From NCBI GenBank assembly GCA_021842145.1, contig JAKCBW010000007.1:1-38542 (forward strand): a stretch of DNA of 38,542 nt, in the 5' to 3' direction. The notes under the pieces are model-generated. The model was given only the letters and a program-made list of their open reading frames with translations. It had not been told where the DNA came from and made no database searches. Positions 12,736 through 23,618 of this stretch are shown here, one piece after another. This DNA is from Actinomycetes bacterium (GTDB taxonomy: Bacteria > Actinomycetota > Acidimicrobiia > Acidimicrobiales > Acidimicrobiaceae). The first letter of the stretch is position 1, and each line of letters starts with the position of its first letter. The translations under genes were made by a program, and so were the position numbers.

Positions 12736-13452
12736 ATGGCCCAGGTCACCTTTAAAAAAGAAGTCGAGCTCCGCTCGGCGAGTGCGGAGGTAAAAGACTC
12801 ATCGGGAAGGCTTCTTCAAAGTATTGAGCTAAATCCGGAGATTTTTGGACGCCCGCTCAATGTTCACTTGATGCACCAGGTCGTGGTAGCCCAGTTAGCC
12901 GGAGCCCGTTCTGGCACCCAGTCCACCAAGACCCGTGCAGAGGTGTCCGGTGGAGGGGCAAAGCCCTTCCGTCAGAAGGGGACGGGGCGAGCACGTCAGG
13001 GATCCACTAGGGCCCCTCACTATTCTGGTGGTGGAGTCGCTCTTGGTCCAAAGCCACGTAGCTATCAGCAAAAGACTCCCCGGAAGATGATCCAACAGGC
13101 GCTGTTTTGTGCACTATCTGACCGGGCCAAGGCCAACAGGATCGTCGTTATCGAGGATCCCAAGTGGGAAAAGCCTTCAACTAAGGCCGCTAAAGAGCTC
13201 TTGAAGAATTGCGCTTTCGATGGAAATGTGCTCCTAGTGGTGGAGCCTGAGGACGAGAACTTGATCTTGTCATTTCGGAATGTGCCCGAGGTCGTGCTGG
13301 CCTTTCCTTGGCACCTTAACGCCTATTCGGTTCTAGTAAGTGATTACATCGTCTTTACACGGAGCGCCTTGATCGGCGAGGAGATCGATGATTCTCCGAG
13401 GCTGTTGAGCGTTTCAGCCGCAGCTAGCTCCAGCGATGAGGAGGCAGAATGA
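12736..13452 (+). CDS. rplD: 50S ribosomal protein L4
   Basis: 238 aa; GARSGTQSTKTRAEVSGGGAKPFRQKGTGRARQGSTRAPHYSGGGVALGPKPRSY. Confidence 0.97.
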   Translation: MAQVTFKKEVELRSASAEVKDSSGRLLQSIELNPEIFGRPLNVHLMHQVVVAQLAGARSGTQSTKTRAEVSGGGAKPFRQKGTGRARQGSTRAPHYSGGGVALGPKPRSYQQKTPRKMIQQALFCALSDRAKANRIVVIEDPKWEKPSTKAAKELLKNCAFDGNVLLVVEPEDENLILSFRNVPEVVLAFPWHLNAYSVLVSDYIVFTRSALIGEEIDDSPRLLSVSAAASSSDEEAE

Positions 13453-13745
13453 GCGGCTTCGACCCGTATTCCATTGTCCACAAGCCGATCGTCTCGGAGA
13501 AGAGCTACAAGCTTATGGACGAGGGCGTCTACACCTTTATAGTGGCCGATTCGGCTACCAAGGTAGATATTCGTAAGGCTGTTGAGCAGCTCTTCGAGGT
13601 CAATGTACTTGACGTGAACACCCTGGTCCGCAAGGGTAAGCGCAAGAGGAATAACCGCAAGGGTACCTGGAGTACCAAGCCTGATCGCAAGCACGCAATG
13701 GTCCGCCTGGCCGAAGGTCAGAAGATCGACATGTTCGAGAAGTAA
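13449..13745 (+). CDS. rplW: 50S ribosomal protein L23
   Basis: 98 aa, ATGA overlap with rplD; VHKPIVSEKSYKLMDEGVYTFIVADSATKVDIRKAVEQLFEV. Confidence 0.97.
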   Translation: MSGFDPYSIVHKPIVSEKSYKLMDEGVYTFIVADSATKVDIRKAVEQLFEVNVLDVNTLVRKGKRKRNNRKGTWSTKPDRKHAMVRLAEGQKIDMFEK

Positions 13746-13757
13746 GGGGCGCTTCAG

Positions 13758-14594
13758 ATGGCAATTCGTAAGAGGAAGCCGACGAGTGCTGGGCGTAGGT
13801 TCCAGTCAGTATCGGACTTCTCTGAAATAACAAGTACTAAGCCCGAGAAGTCGCTTCTCGAGCCTATGTCCCGCAGTGGCGGTCGCAACTCCTACGGTCG
13901 CAAGACGTCTCGGCATAGGGGTGGTGGACATAAGGTCCAGTACCGCCTGATCGACTTCAAGCGGACGAAGGACGGGATTCCCGCCAAAGTAGCGACGATT
14001 GAGTACGACCCGAACCGCAATGCTCGCATCGCTTTGCTACACTACGCCGACGGCGAAAAGCGCTATATTTTGGCGCCTGCGAAGCTGTCGGTCGGGGATG
14101 CTATCGAATCGGGGCCAAAGGCCGACATAAAGGTCGGGAATGCACTCCCTCTTCGCTTTATTCCCGTTGGTACGGTGATCCACAATGTAGAGCTTCGCCC
14201 GGGGCAGGGCGGAAAGATCGCAAGGTCGGCTGGGATGAGCGTGCAGTTGGTGGCCAAGGAGGGCGATTTCGCAACCTTGAGGCTGCCGTCGACTGAAATG
14301 CGTCGCGTTCCTATCGACTGCCGGGCCTCAATTGGGGAAGTTGGTAACTCCGAGTTCGAACTCCTCTCGGTTGGGAAGGCGGGTCGGAATCGCTGGAAGG
14401 GCATTCGGCCACAGACTAGAGGTGTCGCAATGAATCCGGTTGACCACCCACTCGGTGGCGGCGAAGGAAAGACTTCGGGTGGTCGGCACCCGGTTTCTCC
14501 TTGGGGTAAGCCAGAAGGGCGTACTCGTTCAAGAGAGAAGTACTCGGACCGTTTGATAGTTCGTCGTCGCCGCGGCCGCGGCGCACGTCGCTAG
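13758..14594 (+). CDS. rplB: 50S ribosomal protein L2
   Basis: 278 aa; [59 protein letters not shown]. Confidence 0.98.
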   Translation: MAIRKRKPTSAGRRFQSVSDFSEITSTKPEKSLLEPMSRSGGRNSYGRKTSRHRGGGHKVQYRLIDFKRTKDGIPAKVATIEYDPNRNARIALLHYADGEKRYILAPAKLSVGDAIESGPKADIKVGNALPLRFIPVGTVIHNVELRPGQGGKIARSAGMSVQLVAKEGDFATLRLPSTEMRRVPIDCRASIGEVGNSEFELLSVGKAGRNRWKGIRPQTRGVAMNPVDHPLGGGEGKTSGGRHPVSPWGKPEGRTRSREKYSDRLIVRRRRGRGARR

Positions 14595-14609
14595 GGATAA
14601 GGGGCAGAT

Positions 14610-14891
14610 ATGCCAAGGAGCTTGAAGAAGGGTCCCTTCGTTGATGACCACCTTCTTAAAAAAGTGGATGATCTAAACGAAAAGAGTGAGAAGAAGGTCA
14701 TCAAGACCTGGTCTCGCCGATCGACGATCATTCCTGACATGGTGGGACATACCATCGCCGTCCACGACGGCAGGAAGCACGTACCCGTTTATGTGACCGA
14801 GTCGATGGTTGGTCATAAGTTGGGCGAATTCGCCCCGACTAGGACCTTTAGATACCACGCAGGTCAAGAGAGATCAGCGAGGCGCAGATAA
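14610..14891 (+). CDS. rpsS: 30S ribosomal protein S19
   Basis: 93 aa; [66 protein letters not shown]. Confidence 0.98.
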   Translation: MPRSLKKGPFVDDHLLKKVDDLNEKSEKKVIKTWSRRSTIIPDMVGHTIAVHDGRKHVPVYVTESMVGHKLGEFAPTRTFRYHAGQERSARRR

Positions 14892-15535
14892 TGGCGACTG
14901 CTTTAGAAGAAAAAGGTGTCAGGGCGGTACTTCGCGGCTATCGGATGTCAGCTTCGAAGGTTCGTGAGGTCCTCGACTTGATCCGAAATAAGCACGTGGC
15001 TACGGCTCTCGATATCCTCGCCAATACCGACCGGGAAGCCGCCTTGATGGTCGGGAAACTGCTAGCTTCGGCGATCGCCAACGCCGCCAACAATCACGGA
15101 CTCGTTCCGGACGAACTGTACGTTTCGGTCGCCTATGCCGACGAAGGCGTGACTATGAAGCGTTTCAAGCCCCGTGCAAGGGGCTCGGCTTCGAGGATCC
15201 GCAAGCGCACAGCGCACGTGACTATTGTGGTAGATCGCATGCCACAGGCGAAGATCGACGTGCTCAGGGCTAAGCAGGCAAGCGAAGCCGAAGCGAGAAG
15301 GACCGGACGTCGCAGTCGCAGACCCGCACGTAGGGCAAAAGTTGCTGATCAGGCTCAAGAAGCCCTTTCACAGGTCGCAACGAACGAGACGGAGAGGAAC
15401 GACGATCAGGGGTTGTCCTTCGAGGATTCGCAGGTAGCCCAGGCGCAAGCGGTTGAGTCCGAGTTGGTTACACAAGGTACTCCGGATGCGGTCGAGGTAG
15501 AGACTGTTTCTGAAGAAGATAAGGGAGCTGAGTGA
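14891..15535 (+). CDS. rplV: 50S ribosomal protein L22 with long C-terminal extension
   Basis: L22 core [33 protein letters not shown] and [20 protein letters not shown], then a basic-to-acidic tail of about 80 aa. Confidence 0.96.
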   Translation: MATALEEKGVRAVLRGYRMSASKVREVLDLIRNKHVATALDILANTDREAALMVGKLLASAIANAANNHGLVPDELYVSVAYADEGVTMKRFKPRARGSASRIRKRTAHVTIVVDRMPQAKIDVLRAKQASEAEARRTGRRSRRPARRAKVADQAQEALSQVATNETERNDDQGLSFEDSQVAQAQAVESELVTQGTPDAVEVETVSEEDKGAE

Positions 15536-15536
15536 T

Positions 15537-16463
15537 ATGGGCCAGAAGGTAAATCCTTACGGCTTCAGGCTTGGGATTACGACTGAGTGGAAGTCCCGTT
15601 GGTATGAGGAGCGCAAGTACGGTCAGTGGATCATCGAAGATTACAAGATCCGGACCTATCTGACCAAGGAACTCGCCAACGCCGCAATTTCCAGGGTCGA
15701 CGTCGAGCGCACTCGTGACAGGGTCAAGGTCGACATCCATACCGCAAGGCCTGGACTCGTCATCGGACGAAAAGGGCAGGAAGCGGAGAGGCTGAGGCAG
15801 GGTCTTGCGAATATCACCGGCAATCAGCGTGTCAATCTAAACGTCGAAGAGATCAAGCAGCCTGAGTTGGATGCGGCTCTCGTGGCACAAGGTATAGCCG
15901 ACCAGCTATCGAGGCGTGTTAGCTTCCGTAGGGCGATGAAGAGGGCCCTTCAGATGGTCGAAAAGGCGGGCGGGCAAGGGGTCACCGTACAGTGCTCTGG
16001 CCGTCTTGGTGGAGCAGAAATGGCTCGCAAGGAGTCATATCGTGAAGGTCGAGTTCCCCGCCATACCCTGAGGGCGAATATCGATTATGGCTTCAGGGAG
16101 GCCGCTACAAGCTTCGGCAGAATCGGTGTGAAGGTATGGATCTATAAGGGCGACATCCTCCCTTATCGTGATGTGCTAGCCGAGGTAAAACCTAAGGTTG
16201 AGGCGACTAGTGGAGCCCCAAGGCCCAAGAGGGTTATTTCAGCCGGCGGTGGTAGGCGCAAGGTGGAAGCCGACGGAGTCGAACTTCCCACTGGTGAAGT
16301 GGCCGAAGAAGTAGTCGCTACCGTCCCTACGGATCAGCCTACGCCTAGTGTCGCACCGGTAGCGGACGAATTAGAGAAGCTACTCGCCGAAGAGGAAGAT
16401 ATTGAAAGAAAGACCCGTGAGTCGCATCACGAGACTCCTCACTTCAAGAGGGAGGTGGACTAA
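15537..16463 (+). CDS. rpsC: 30S ribosomal protein S3 with C-terminal extension
   Basis: 308 aa; [69 protein letters not shown]. Confidence 0.97.
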   Translation: MGQKVNPYGFRLGITTEWKSRWYEERKYGQWIIEDYKIRTYLTKELANAAISRVDVERTRDRVKVDIHTARPGLVIGRKGQEAERLRQGLANITGNQRVNLNVEEIKQPELDAALVAQGIADQLSRRVSFRRAMKRALQMVEKAGGQGVTVQCSGRLGGAEMARKESYREGRVPRHTLRANIDYGFREAATSFGRIGVKVWIYKGDILPYRDVLAEVKPKVEATSGAPRPKRVISAGGGRRKVEADGVELPTGEVAEEVVATVPTDQPTPSVAPVADELEKLLAEEEDIERKTRESHHETPHFKREVD

Positions 16464-16466
16464 GAG

Positions 16467-16898
16467 ATGCTAATGCCTCGCAAGGTAAAGCACCGCAAGC
16501 AACAGCGCGGTCGTATGTCAGGGATGGCGAAGGGCGGTAGCGAGATCGCTTTTGGTCAGTTTGCCATTCAAGCGCTCGAACCCGGTTGGATTTCTGCTCG
16601 GCAGATTGAGGCCGCAAGAATTGCCATGACCCGTCACGTAAAGAGGGGTGGAAAGGTCTGGATTAGGGTTTTCCCCGATAAGCCAGTTACCAAGAAACCG
16701 GCCGAGACGAGAATGGGATCGGGTAAAGGTAACCCGGAATTCTGGGTAGCGGTCGTGAAGCCCGGCAGGGTGATGTTCGAGCTCGCCGGTGTCTCCGAAG
16801 AGCTCGCAAGGGCCGCCATGGAGAGGGCGATTCAGAAGCTCCCCATCAAGGCGCGGTTCATCGTGCAGGACGAAGAGACTCTAGGGGCGATGGGATGA
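16467..16898 (+). CDS. rplP: 50S ribosomal protein L16
   Basis: 143 aa; [50 protein letters not shown] at 16473 is an equally likely start. Confidence 0.97.
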   Translation: MLMPRKVKHRKQQRGRMSGMAKGGSEIAFGQFAIQALEPGWISARQIEAARIAMTRHVKRGGKVWIRVFPDKPVTKKPAETRMGSGKGNPEFWVAVVKPGRVMFELAGVSEELARAAMERAIQKLPIKARFIVQDEETLGAMG

Positions 16899-17110
16899 CC
16901 AAGGCAACTGAACTTAGGACGCTGGCCGATATGGAGCTAGTCGAGAAGCTGGAGGAGGCCAAGCGTGAGCTTTTCACCCTTAGGTTCCAGCTGGCTACTG
17001 CCCAGGCCACTGATACTGCCGGCCTAAAGAGGCTCCGGCAAGAGATCGCAAGGATCTCGACGCTCATATCAGAGCGTGGTGGACTTGCCACACAGACAGG
17101 TGGTGAATGA
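16895..17110 (+). CDS. rpmC: 50S ribosomal protein L29
   Basis: 71 aa, ATGA overlap; [32 protein letters not shown]. Confidence 0.95.
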   Translation: MTKATELRTLADMELVEKLEEAKRELFTLRFQLATAQATDTAGLKRLRQEIARISTLISERGGLATQTGGE

Positions 17111-17400
17111 TGACTTCGTCGCAAGAGTCGCAAGAGTCGATTGAGGCTAGGGAGAACGACAGAAAGGTCCGGGAGGGACTAGTCATATCTACCTCTATGG
17201 ATAAGACGATCGTGGTCTCTATCTCAGAGAAGGTACGCCACCCGCGTTATCGCAAGACGGTGACTAAGACAAAGAAGCTCTACACCCATGACGAAGAGGG
17301 ACAAGCCAGCGTCGGTGATCGTGTCAGGGTCGCCGAGATCAGGCCTATGTCGAAGCTCAAAAGGTGGAGACTCGTGGAGATTTTGGAGCGTGCTCGATGA
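17107..17400 (+). CDS. rpsQ: 30S ribosomal protein S17
   Basis: 97 aa; [43 protein letters not shown]. Confidence 0.96.
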   Translation: MMTSSQESQESIEARENDRKVREGLVISTSMDKTIVVSISEKVRHPRYRKTVTKTKKLYTHDEEGQASVGDRVRVAEIRPMSKLKRWRLVEILERAR

Positions 17401-17765
17401 TCCAACAGGAATCCAGACTCAGGGTGGCCGATAATTCTGGCGCTAAAGAGGTCCTTTGCATCAAAGTCCTAGGTGGATCTCGAAGGCGATACGCCAGTAT
17501 CGGTGACGTCTTTGTGGCGACCGTCAAAGACGCAATTCCGGGTGCTGCGGTGAAAAAGGGCGACGTCGTTAAGTGCGTCGTGGTAAGGACCAAGAAGGAA
17601 AAGCGCCGTGGGGACGGAAGTTATATTCGCTTTGACGAGAATGCTGCCGTACTGATTAACGACGCAATGCAGCCGAGGGGCACGCGTATTTTTGGCCCAG
17701 TAGGGCGTGAACTTAGGGACAAGAAGTTTATGAGAATTATCTCCTTAGCGCCGGAGGTCTTGTAG
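17397..17765 (+). CDS. rplN: 50S ribosomal protein L14
   Basis: [40 protein letters not shown] in the ATGA overlap with rpsQ. The track start at 17364 is an upstream extension. Confidence 0.97.
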   Translation: MIQQESRLRVADNSGAKEVLCIKVLGGSRRRYASIGDVFVATVKDAIPGAAVKKGDVVKCVVVRTKKEKRRGDGSYIRFDENAAVLINDAMQPRGTRIFGPVGRELRDKKFMRIISLAPEVL

Positions 17766-18070
17766 TGAGGCTAATTAAAGGCGACAAGGTAAGCGTGTTG
17801 ACCGGTAAGGATCGGGGTAAGCAGGGCGAGATAGCCACGGTTCTGCCTAAGTCCGGCAAGGTAATAGTCAATGGTGTGAATGTGGTTAAGAAGCACCAAA
17901 AGGCGCGTACCGCAACCGAGCAGGGCGGCATTATCGACAAGGACATGCCGATCGACGCTTCGAATGTGGCAATTGTCTGTTCGAAGTGCGGACCCACCAG
18001 GATCGGGATGAAGTTTGAAGCCGATGGGAAGAAGATTCGTGTTTGTAAGAAGTGTGGAGGTGACCTGTGA
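17765..18070 (+). CDS. rplX: 50S ribosomal protein L24 (zinc-ribbon form)
   Basis: GTG start; [43 protein letters not shown]-terminal CSKC...CKKC. Confidence 0.96.
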   Translation: MRLIKGDKVSVLTGKDRGKQGEIATVLPKSGKVIVNGVNVVKKHQKARTATEQGGIIDKDMPIDASNVAIVCSKCGPTRIGMKFEADGKKIRVCKKCGGDL

Positions 18071-18642
18071 GCGACGTGAAGGTTGATACCGTCCCGCCGC
18101 GGTTGAAGGTCAAGTTCAATGACGAGATTCGCTCTGAGCTTCAAAAGACCCTTCAGTTGAAGAACGTGATGGAAGTTCCAAAGCTCGTGAAGATCTCGGT
18201 TAATGTCGGTGTGGGTCGTGCGACTCAGCAGGCATCCCAGCTCGACTCGGCGCTGAAGGACATTGAAATCATTACGGGACAAAAGCCCGTAGTTACTAGG
18301 GCGCGTAAGTCTATTGCAAGCTTTAAGTTGCGCGCAGGTAACCCAATTGGCGTCAAGGTCACCCTCAGGGGCGACCGTATGTGGGAGTTTTTTGATCGAT
18401 TGATCTCGATCGCTATTCCCAGGGTTAGGGACTTCAGGGGGCTATCTCCGAAGTCTTTCGATGGTCATGGTAATTACACCTTCGGAGTGACCGAGCAGCT
18501 TATTTTTGCTGAAATCGATTATGACAAGGTCGATACGACCAGGGGCATGGACATCACCATCGTTACGAGTGCGAGAAATGACAGCGAAGGTCGAGCCCTG
18601 CTCGACGCCTTCGGCTTTCCATTCCGAAAGGAAGGGGTTTAG
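18067..18642 (+). CDS. rplE: 50S ribosomal protein L5
   Basis: 191 aa; [82 protein letters not shown]. Confidence 0.98.
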   Translation: MSDVKVDTVPPRLKVKFNDEIRSELQKTLQLKNVMEVPKLVKISVNVGVGRATQQASQLDSALKDIEIITGQKPVVTRARKSIASFKLRAGNPIGVKVTLRGDRMWEFFDRLISIAIPRVRDFRGLSPKSFDGHGNYTFGVTEQLIFAEIDYDKVDTTRGMDITIVTSARNDSEGRALLDAFGFPFRKEGV

Positions 18643-18647
18643 GTACT

Positions 18648-18833
18648 ATGGCCAAGAAGGCTCTCATAGCTAAGGCAAACAGAAAGCCGAAGTTCAGGGT
18701 TCGCGCCTATACGCGCTGCCAGAGGTGCGGAAGACCGCACGCGGTGTATCGCAAGTTCGGTCTCTGCAGGATCTGTCTCAGGGTCATGGTACACCAGGGA
18801 GAGATTCCTGGCGTCACCAAGGCGAGCTGGTAA
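18648..18833 (+). CDS. rpsN: 30S ribosomal protein S14 type Z
   Basis: 61 aa; [45 protein letters not shown] with CxxC...CxxC. Confidence 0.97.
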   Translation: MAKKALIAKANRKPKFRVRAYTRCQRCGRPHAVYRKFGLCRICLRVMVHQGEIPGVTKASW

Positions 18834-18842
18834 GGGGTAGAG

Positions 18843-19247
18843 ATGGGTTTCAGTGATCCAATAGCAGATATGCTCACCAGAATTAGGAACGCCAACCAGG
18901 CGATGCACGACGTAGTGCGCATGCCCGGTTCGAAGCTAAAAGATGAGCTGGCAAAGATCCTCGAGCGAGAGGGCTACATTGCCGGGTTCTCGGTGCACCC
19001 CAACGAGGGTAAGCCGGGGACGACACTCGAGATCAGGATGAAGTACTCTTCAAAGCGCGAACGTACCATTTCTGGGCTTAAGAGGGTTTCCAAGCCTGGA
19101 CTGAGGGTTTACTCCCAGGCTGATTCGATCCCAAGGGTGCTAGGCGGCCTTGGCGTAGCAGTCCTTTCTACATCTAGGGGTCTTATGACCGACAGCGAGG
19201 CTCGAAAGGCCAAAGTTGGCGGCGAGATTCTCTGTTTTGTATGGTAA
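18843..19247 (+). CDS. rpsH: 30S ribosomal protein S8
   Basis: 134 aa; [62 protein letters not shown]. Confidence 0.98.
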   Translation: MGFSDPIADMLTRIRNANQAMHDVVRMPGSKLKDELAKILEREGYIAGFSVHPNEGKPGTTLEIRMKYSSKRERTISGLKRVSKPGLRVYSQADSIPRVLGGLGVAVLSTSRGLMTDSEARKAKVGGEILCFVW

Positions 19248-19262
19248 GGGGAGGAGTTAGAC

Positions 19263-19805
19263 GTGTCGAGAATAGGTAAAGCCCCCGTAGCTGTGCCAGG
19301 TGGAGTTAGTGTCTCTTTCGGCGAGGATCGCACGGTCGAAGTGTCTGGTCCAAAAGGCTCCCTTTCCAGGGTATTTCCAGAGGAAGTGTCGATCGAACAG
19401 CAGGGTGACCAGTTGATTGTCTCCCGTAAAGGGGACGAGCGCAGGGATCGTGCCATGCACGGACTGTCGAGGACCTTGCTTAGCAACATGGTGACCGGTG
19501 TGACCATAGGTTTCACTAAGGACTTGGCGATCGTCGGAGTCGGATATAGGGCGGCAGCCAAGAGTGCGACCGAGTTAGAGTTGGCACTTGGTTTTTCGCA
19601 TCCGGTAAGGGTGGAGGCACCCGAGGGAATAACCTTCGAGACCCCGACACCGACCAAGATTGCCGTAAAAGGTATTGACAAAGAACTTGTAGGCCAAGTA
19701 GCCGCCAACATTCGTAAGATTCGTAAGCCGGAGCCATACAAAGGCAAGGGAGTTCGTTATGAGGGTGAAAAGGTGCTACGTAAAGTCGGCAAGTCCGGCA
19801 AGTAG
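19263..19805 (+). CDS. rplF: 50S ribosomal protein L6
   Basis: 180 aa, GTG start; [45 protein letters not shown]. Confidence 0.98.
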   Translation: MSRIGKAPVAVPGGVSVSFGEDRTVEVSGPKGSLSRVFPEEVSIEQQGDQLIVSRKGDERRDRAMHGLSRTLLSNMVTGVTIGFTKDLAIVGVGYRAAAKSATELELALGFSHPVRVEAPEGITFETPTPTKIAVKGIDKELVGQVAANIRKIRKPEPYKGKGVRYEGEKVLRKVGKSGK

Positions 19806-19824
19806 GGTCAGAGGAGTTTAAGAG

Positions 19825-20190
19825 ATGTCTATAAAGACAGTTACACCAGAGGCCCTGCGCAAGAGGCGTCATAACAGGATCAGAAAGGCCGTCAAAGGGA
19901 CCGAGCAGAGGCCCAGATTGGCGGTATTCCGTTCGAACAGGCATATCGTTGCCCAGGTCATCGACGACTCTAGCGGTCGTACCTTGGTAGCTGCGTCCAG
20001 CCTCGAGACCGGTTTCAAGGGTTCACACACCGGAAACATCGATGCAGCGAAGAAGGTTGGCGAATTGGTGGCCGATCGGGCGAAGGCTCAAGGTATCGTC
20101 GCTGTAGTGTTTGACCGAGGTGGATTTAAGTACCATGGCCGGGTGGCGGCCCTCGCCGATGCAGCAAGAGAAGGCGGATTGGAGTTCTAA
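19825..20190 (+). CDS. rplR: 50S ribosomal protein L18
   Basis: 121 aa; [59 protein letters not shown]. Confidence 0.97.
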   Translation: MSIKTVTPEALRKRRHNRIRKAVKGTEQRPRLAVFRSNRHIVAQVIDDSSGRTLVAASSLETGFKGSHTGNIDAAKKVGELVADRAKAQGIVAVVFDRGGFKYHGRVAALADAAREGGLEF

Positions 20191-20729
20191 TGGCCGAAGC
20201 TCAGTATGAAGAAAGAACTATCAAAGTCAACAGGGTGGCCAAGGTAGTCAAGGGTGGGCGTCGCTTCTCCTTTACGGCACTTATGGTGATTGGTGACGGA
20301 AACGGTAAGGTGGGTCTCGGCTACGGTAAAGCCAAGGAGGCGGGACTCGCCGTTCAGAAGGGTATCGAGGAGGCGAAGAAGAACCTCTTTGACGTGGCGC
20401 TATCTGGCAACACGATAACCCATCCTATTATTGGTGAGGCGGGAGCGGGCAGGGTAATGCTTAAGCCAGCCGCCCCCGGAACCGGTGTAATAGCGGGTGG
20501 CGCAGCCCGTGCCATTTTGGAGATGGCGGGTATCAAAGACATTCTCGCCAAGTCGCTAGGTTCTTCCAATGGAATCAACGTCGCTCATGCGACTATCGCT
20601 GGCTTGAAGGAGCTCAAGCGGCCAGATGACATTGCGAGGCTTAGGGGAAAGGATCCTTCTGAGGTCACCCCGGCAGGCGTTCTTCGCGGGTTCAATGAGC
20701 GCACTGCGCGCAGTGCCAAGGAGGCGTGA
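20190..20729 (+). CDS. rpsE: 30S ribosomal protein S5
   Basis: 179 aa; [43 protein letters not shown]. Confidence 0.98.
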   Translation: MAEAQYEERTIKVNRVAKVVKGGRRFSFTALMVIGDGNGKVGLGYGKAKEAGLAVQKGIEEAKKNLFDVALSGNTITHPIIGEAGAGRVMLKPAAPGTGVIAGGAARAILEMAGIKDILAKSLGSSNGINVAHATIAGLKELKRPDDIARLRGKDPSEVTPAGVLRGFNERTARSAKEA

Positions 20730-20920
20730 TGAGTGAGTTTCTCCAGGTGAGGCAGGTTCGGTCCCAGATCGGTTCCAAGCCAAAGCATCGCGGCACCCTC
20801 AAGGCCCTCGGGCTCGGTAGGATCGGTAAGTCTAGGGTCCTCCCGGATCGACCAGAGATCAGGGGTATGATCGCCCGTGTTTCGCACTTGGTAGAGGTGT
20901 CGGAAGGCGAGGAAGGTTAG
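20726..20920 (+). CDS. rpmD: 50S ribosomal protein L30
   Basis: [56 protein letters not shown] 20726 or ATG 20729 start. Confidence 0.95.
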   Translation: MMSEFLQVRQVRSQIGSKPKHRGTLKALGLGRIGKSRVLPDRPEIRGMIARVSHLVEVSEGEEG

Positions 20921-20924
20921 TCAG

Positions 20925-21425
20925 ATGATTAAAGTTCATGAACTGGCTCCAGCGCCGGGCTCTAACAGGGCCAAGAGGCGAGTGGGCCGAGGTATCGGCG
21001 GTAAAGGTGGAAAGACAGCCGGACGAGGAACGAAGGGCCAGGGAGCGAGGGATACCATCCCTGCGGGCTTCGAAGGTGGCCAGCTGCCCCTTACCCAGAG
21101 GCTTCCGAAGCTAAAGGGATTTCATAACCCATTTCGGGTTAGCTATAGCGTCGTGAACCTCAGTGCGGTCCAGGATTTGGCTGAGAGCGGCACGGTTGTG
21201 ATTGACCCGGCTATCCTTCTTCAAAAGGGCCAAGTCCACAAGGGCGAGCCGGTGAAGATTTTAGGAAATGGTTCGCTGACCATTGCCGTGACGGTCTCGG
21301 CGCATGCCTTTTCTGAGGCTGCGAAGCAGGCTATTATCGCTAGCGGCGGCTCGGTCGTTGTTCTCGATGCTCCAAATGGTGGACGTCGGGTACCGGCCAA
21401 GGGTAACGCACTAACTAATCGTTAG
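20925..21425 (+). CDS. rplO: 50S ribosomal protein L15
   Basis: 166 aa; KVHELAPAPGSNRAKRRVGRGIGGKGGKTAGRGTKGQGAR, GFEGGQLPLTQRLPKLKGF. Confidence 0.97.
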   Translation: MIKVHELAPAPGSNRAKRRVGRGIGGKGGKTAGRGTKGQGARDTIPAGFEGGQLPLTQRLPKLKGFHNPFRVSYSVVNLSAVQDLAESGTVVIDPAILLQKGQVHKGEPVKILGNGSLTIAVTVSAHAFSEAAKQAIIASGGSVVVLDAPNGGRRVPAKGNALTNR

Positions 21426-21469
21426 GGGTCGCGGATTTCAAGGCTTTTGCCCTGAGATGTTATTCTTTA

Positions 21470-21499
21470 TCCGGGTCCAGTTTTCTGGGCCCGGATTTT
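21470..21499 (+). terminator. Intrinsic terminator after rplO
   Basis: TCCGGGTCCAG-TTTT-CTGGGCCCGGA (11-bp stem) followed by TTTT. Confidence 0.8.
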
Positions 21500-21598
21500 A
21501 GCAATCGGCAGTATTTCAATCTGTTGGTTTGGTTTATTTGGTCAAAGTGATCGATCTTAGGTATCGGTCGGTGAAATGTAGCTTGGGGGCTAAAGAGG

Positions 21599-22894
21599 GT
21601 GCTCGGAAGTCTGAAGAATATCTTCAGGGTGGCGGAACTTAGAAACAAAGTTCTCTTCACGCTGTTGATTATCGCCATTTACCAGCTAGGCGCGAACGTC
21701 CCGATTCCGGGAACGAGTTTTGCGGCGGTTCAACAGTTGGAGCAGGCCGCAAAGCAGGGTGGAGTATTCAGTTTTCTGAACCTCTTCTCCGGAAATGCGC
21801 TGTCACGTGCAGCAGTATTCGGGCTTGGCATTATGCCCTACATTACGTCTTCGATCATCATTCAGCTGCTGACCACGGTGATTCCTAAGCTCGATGAGTG
21901 GAGGGAACAGGGCGCCGCCGGACAACGAAAGATCACGCAAACCACCCGTTATTTGACCGTGACCTTGGCACTTCTGCAATCTACGGGATTGGTCTTTGTG
22001 TTTCACAAGGGTGGAGCGGGACTTTTACCAAATAACCAGAAGATCAACTTGATCCCGAACTTTACCTTGCCCCGTGTTCTCTTTATAGTTATGACCTTTA
22101 CCGCCGGTACGGCCTTTGTCATGTGGCTCGGTGAAATGGTTACCCAGCGGGGGATAGGTCAGGGCATGTCGATCCTGATCTTTACGAATGTCGTCGCTGG
22201 TCTGCCGACTGGTGGGCACATCATCTTCATTGAAGCCGGAAAGCTGAAGTTCACGGTAATTGTTCTCCTTTCGCTGGCGCTAATCGTTTCTATTATCGTC
22301 GTCGAACTCGGCCAAAGACGAATTCCGGTGATATTTCCAAGGAGGGTGATCGGTCGCCAGATGTACGGGGGAGATCAGACCTATATCCCACTTAAGGTCA
22401 ACCAGGCTGGGGTAATTCCGATTATCTTTGCTTCGTCGATACTCTATTTTCCGGTGCTACTGTCTAACGTTATCCCGTGGACCTTCTTTAGGAACTTTGT
22501 AAATAACGACTTGGTATCGCCTACGAGCTTTACCTATATCGGGATCTACGGATTCCTTATCATCGTCTTTACATTCTTCTATGTGACGGTCGCTTTTGAC
22601 CCACACCAGCAGGCAGAGGTGATCAGAAAGCAGGGCGGTTACATTCAAGGCATTCGGCCTGGACCCGCCACGGAGCGGCACTTGACCAAGATCCTCAACA
22701 GGATCACCCTCCCCGGGGCGGTGTTTCTCGCTGCGGTTGCATTGATTCCATCGATCGCCCTGGCACTGTGGCATGTCACTGGTTATCCCTTCGCTGGTAT
22801 AACGCTTTTGATCGCAACGGGGGTCGCATTAGAGACCCTTAAGCAGATCGATTCTCAGCTGACCATGCGTAACTATGAGGGCTTTTTAAAGTAG
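21599..22894 (+). CDS. secY: Preprotein translocase subunit SecY
   Basis: 431 aa, GTG start; multiple hydrophobic helices; LGANVPIPGTSF, LGIMPYITSSIIIQLLT, ITLPGAVFLAAVALIPS. Confidence 0.97.
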   Translation: MLGSLKNIFRVAELRNKVLFTLLIIAIYQLGANVPIPGTSFAAVQQLEQAAKQGGVFSFLNLFSGNALSRAAVFGLGIMPYITSSIIIQLLTTVIPKLDEWREQGAAGQRKITQTTRYLTVTLALLQSTGLVFVFHKGGAGLLPNNQKINLIPNFTLPRVLFIVMTFTAGTAFVMWLGEMVTQRGIGQGMSILIFTNVVAGLPTGGHIIFIEAGKLKFTVIVLLSLALIVSIIVVELGQRRIPVIFPRRVIGRQMYGGDQTYIPLKVNQAGVIPIIFASSILYFPVLLSNVIPWTFFRNFVNNDLVSPTSFTYIGIYGFLIIVFTFFYVTVAFDPHQQAEVIRKQGGYIQGIRPGPATERHLTKILNRITLPGAVFLAAVALIPSIALALWHVTGYPFAGITLLIATGVALETLKQIDSQLTMRNYEGFLK

Positions 22895-22918
22895 CTCGCT
22901 CCTAGCGGAAGGGTCATT

Positions 22919-23593
22919 TTGATGGTACGCGCTACGCGGCTAGTGATACTTGGTAAGCAGGGCGCCGGCAAGGGGACGCAGTGCGTCAGGTTGTCTCAAC
23001 ACTATGCGGTCCCGCATATCTCGACAGGCGATATGCTTCGTGCGGCCGTAAGGGCGGGCACGGAGTTTGGTAGTCTGGCCAAGAGCTATATGGATAAGGG
23101 TGATCTCGTCCCCGACGACGTTATCACCGGCGTTGTCTCGGAGAGGTTGGCCGAGCCAGACGCCCATCAGATGGGCTTTATCCTCGATGGCTATCCAAGG
23201 ACCGTCGGCCAAGCCGTGGACCTCGAGAAGGTACTGCTTCCTTTGGAGATCGACCTAGTCCTCGACTTGGTCGTGCCGACGGAGCTCGTGCTGAGGCGGA
23301 TCGCCTCTCGACGTGTCTGTAAGGTATGTGGCGCAAACTACTCGGTGCAAGCCCCTCCCAAGCTCGACTGGAGCTGCGATAACTGTGGTGGCGAAGTCGT
23401 CCAGCGAGACGATGACACCGAAGTAGCCGTCAAGAGGCGTCTCGACCTGTATGAGAGCCAAACTGCGCCGCTGGTAGAGTGGTATACCGAACGTGAGAAG
23501 CTCGTTTCCGTTCAGGGCGAAGGAGATCCCGACGAAGTGATGGCGAGGCTTATCGCAGCTGTGGATAGGGCCAAAGGCCAACCTAAGTGGTAG
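22919..23593 (+). CDS. adk: Adenylate kinase (zinc-binding LID)
   Basis: LVILGKQGAGKGTQCVRLS P-loop, GFILDGYPRT, LID CKVC...CDNC. TTG 22919 in track; ATG 22922 probably the start. Confidence 0.95.
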   Translation: MMVRATRLVILGKQGAGKGTQCVRLSQHYAVPHISTGDMLRAAVRAGTEFGSLAKSYMDKGDLVPDDVITGVVSERLAEPDAHQMGFILDGYPRTVGQAVDLEKVLLPLEIDLVLDLVVPTELVLRRIASRRVCKVCGANYSVQAPPKLDWSCDNCGGEVVQRDDDTEVAVKRRLDLYESQTAPLVEWYTEREKLVSVQGEGDPDEVMARLIAAVDRAKGQPKW

Positions 23594-23618
23594 CGGTCTG
23601 CGGTATTGGAGAGGTTTA

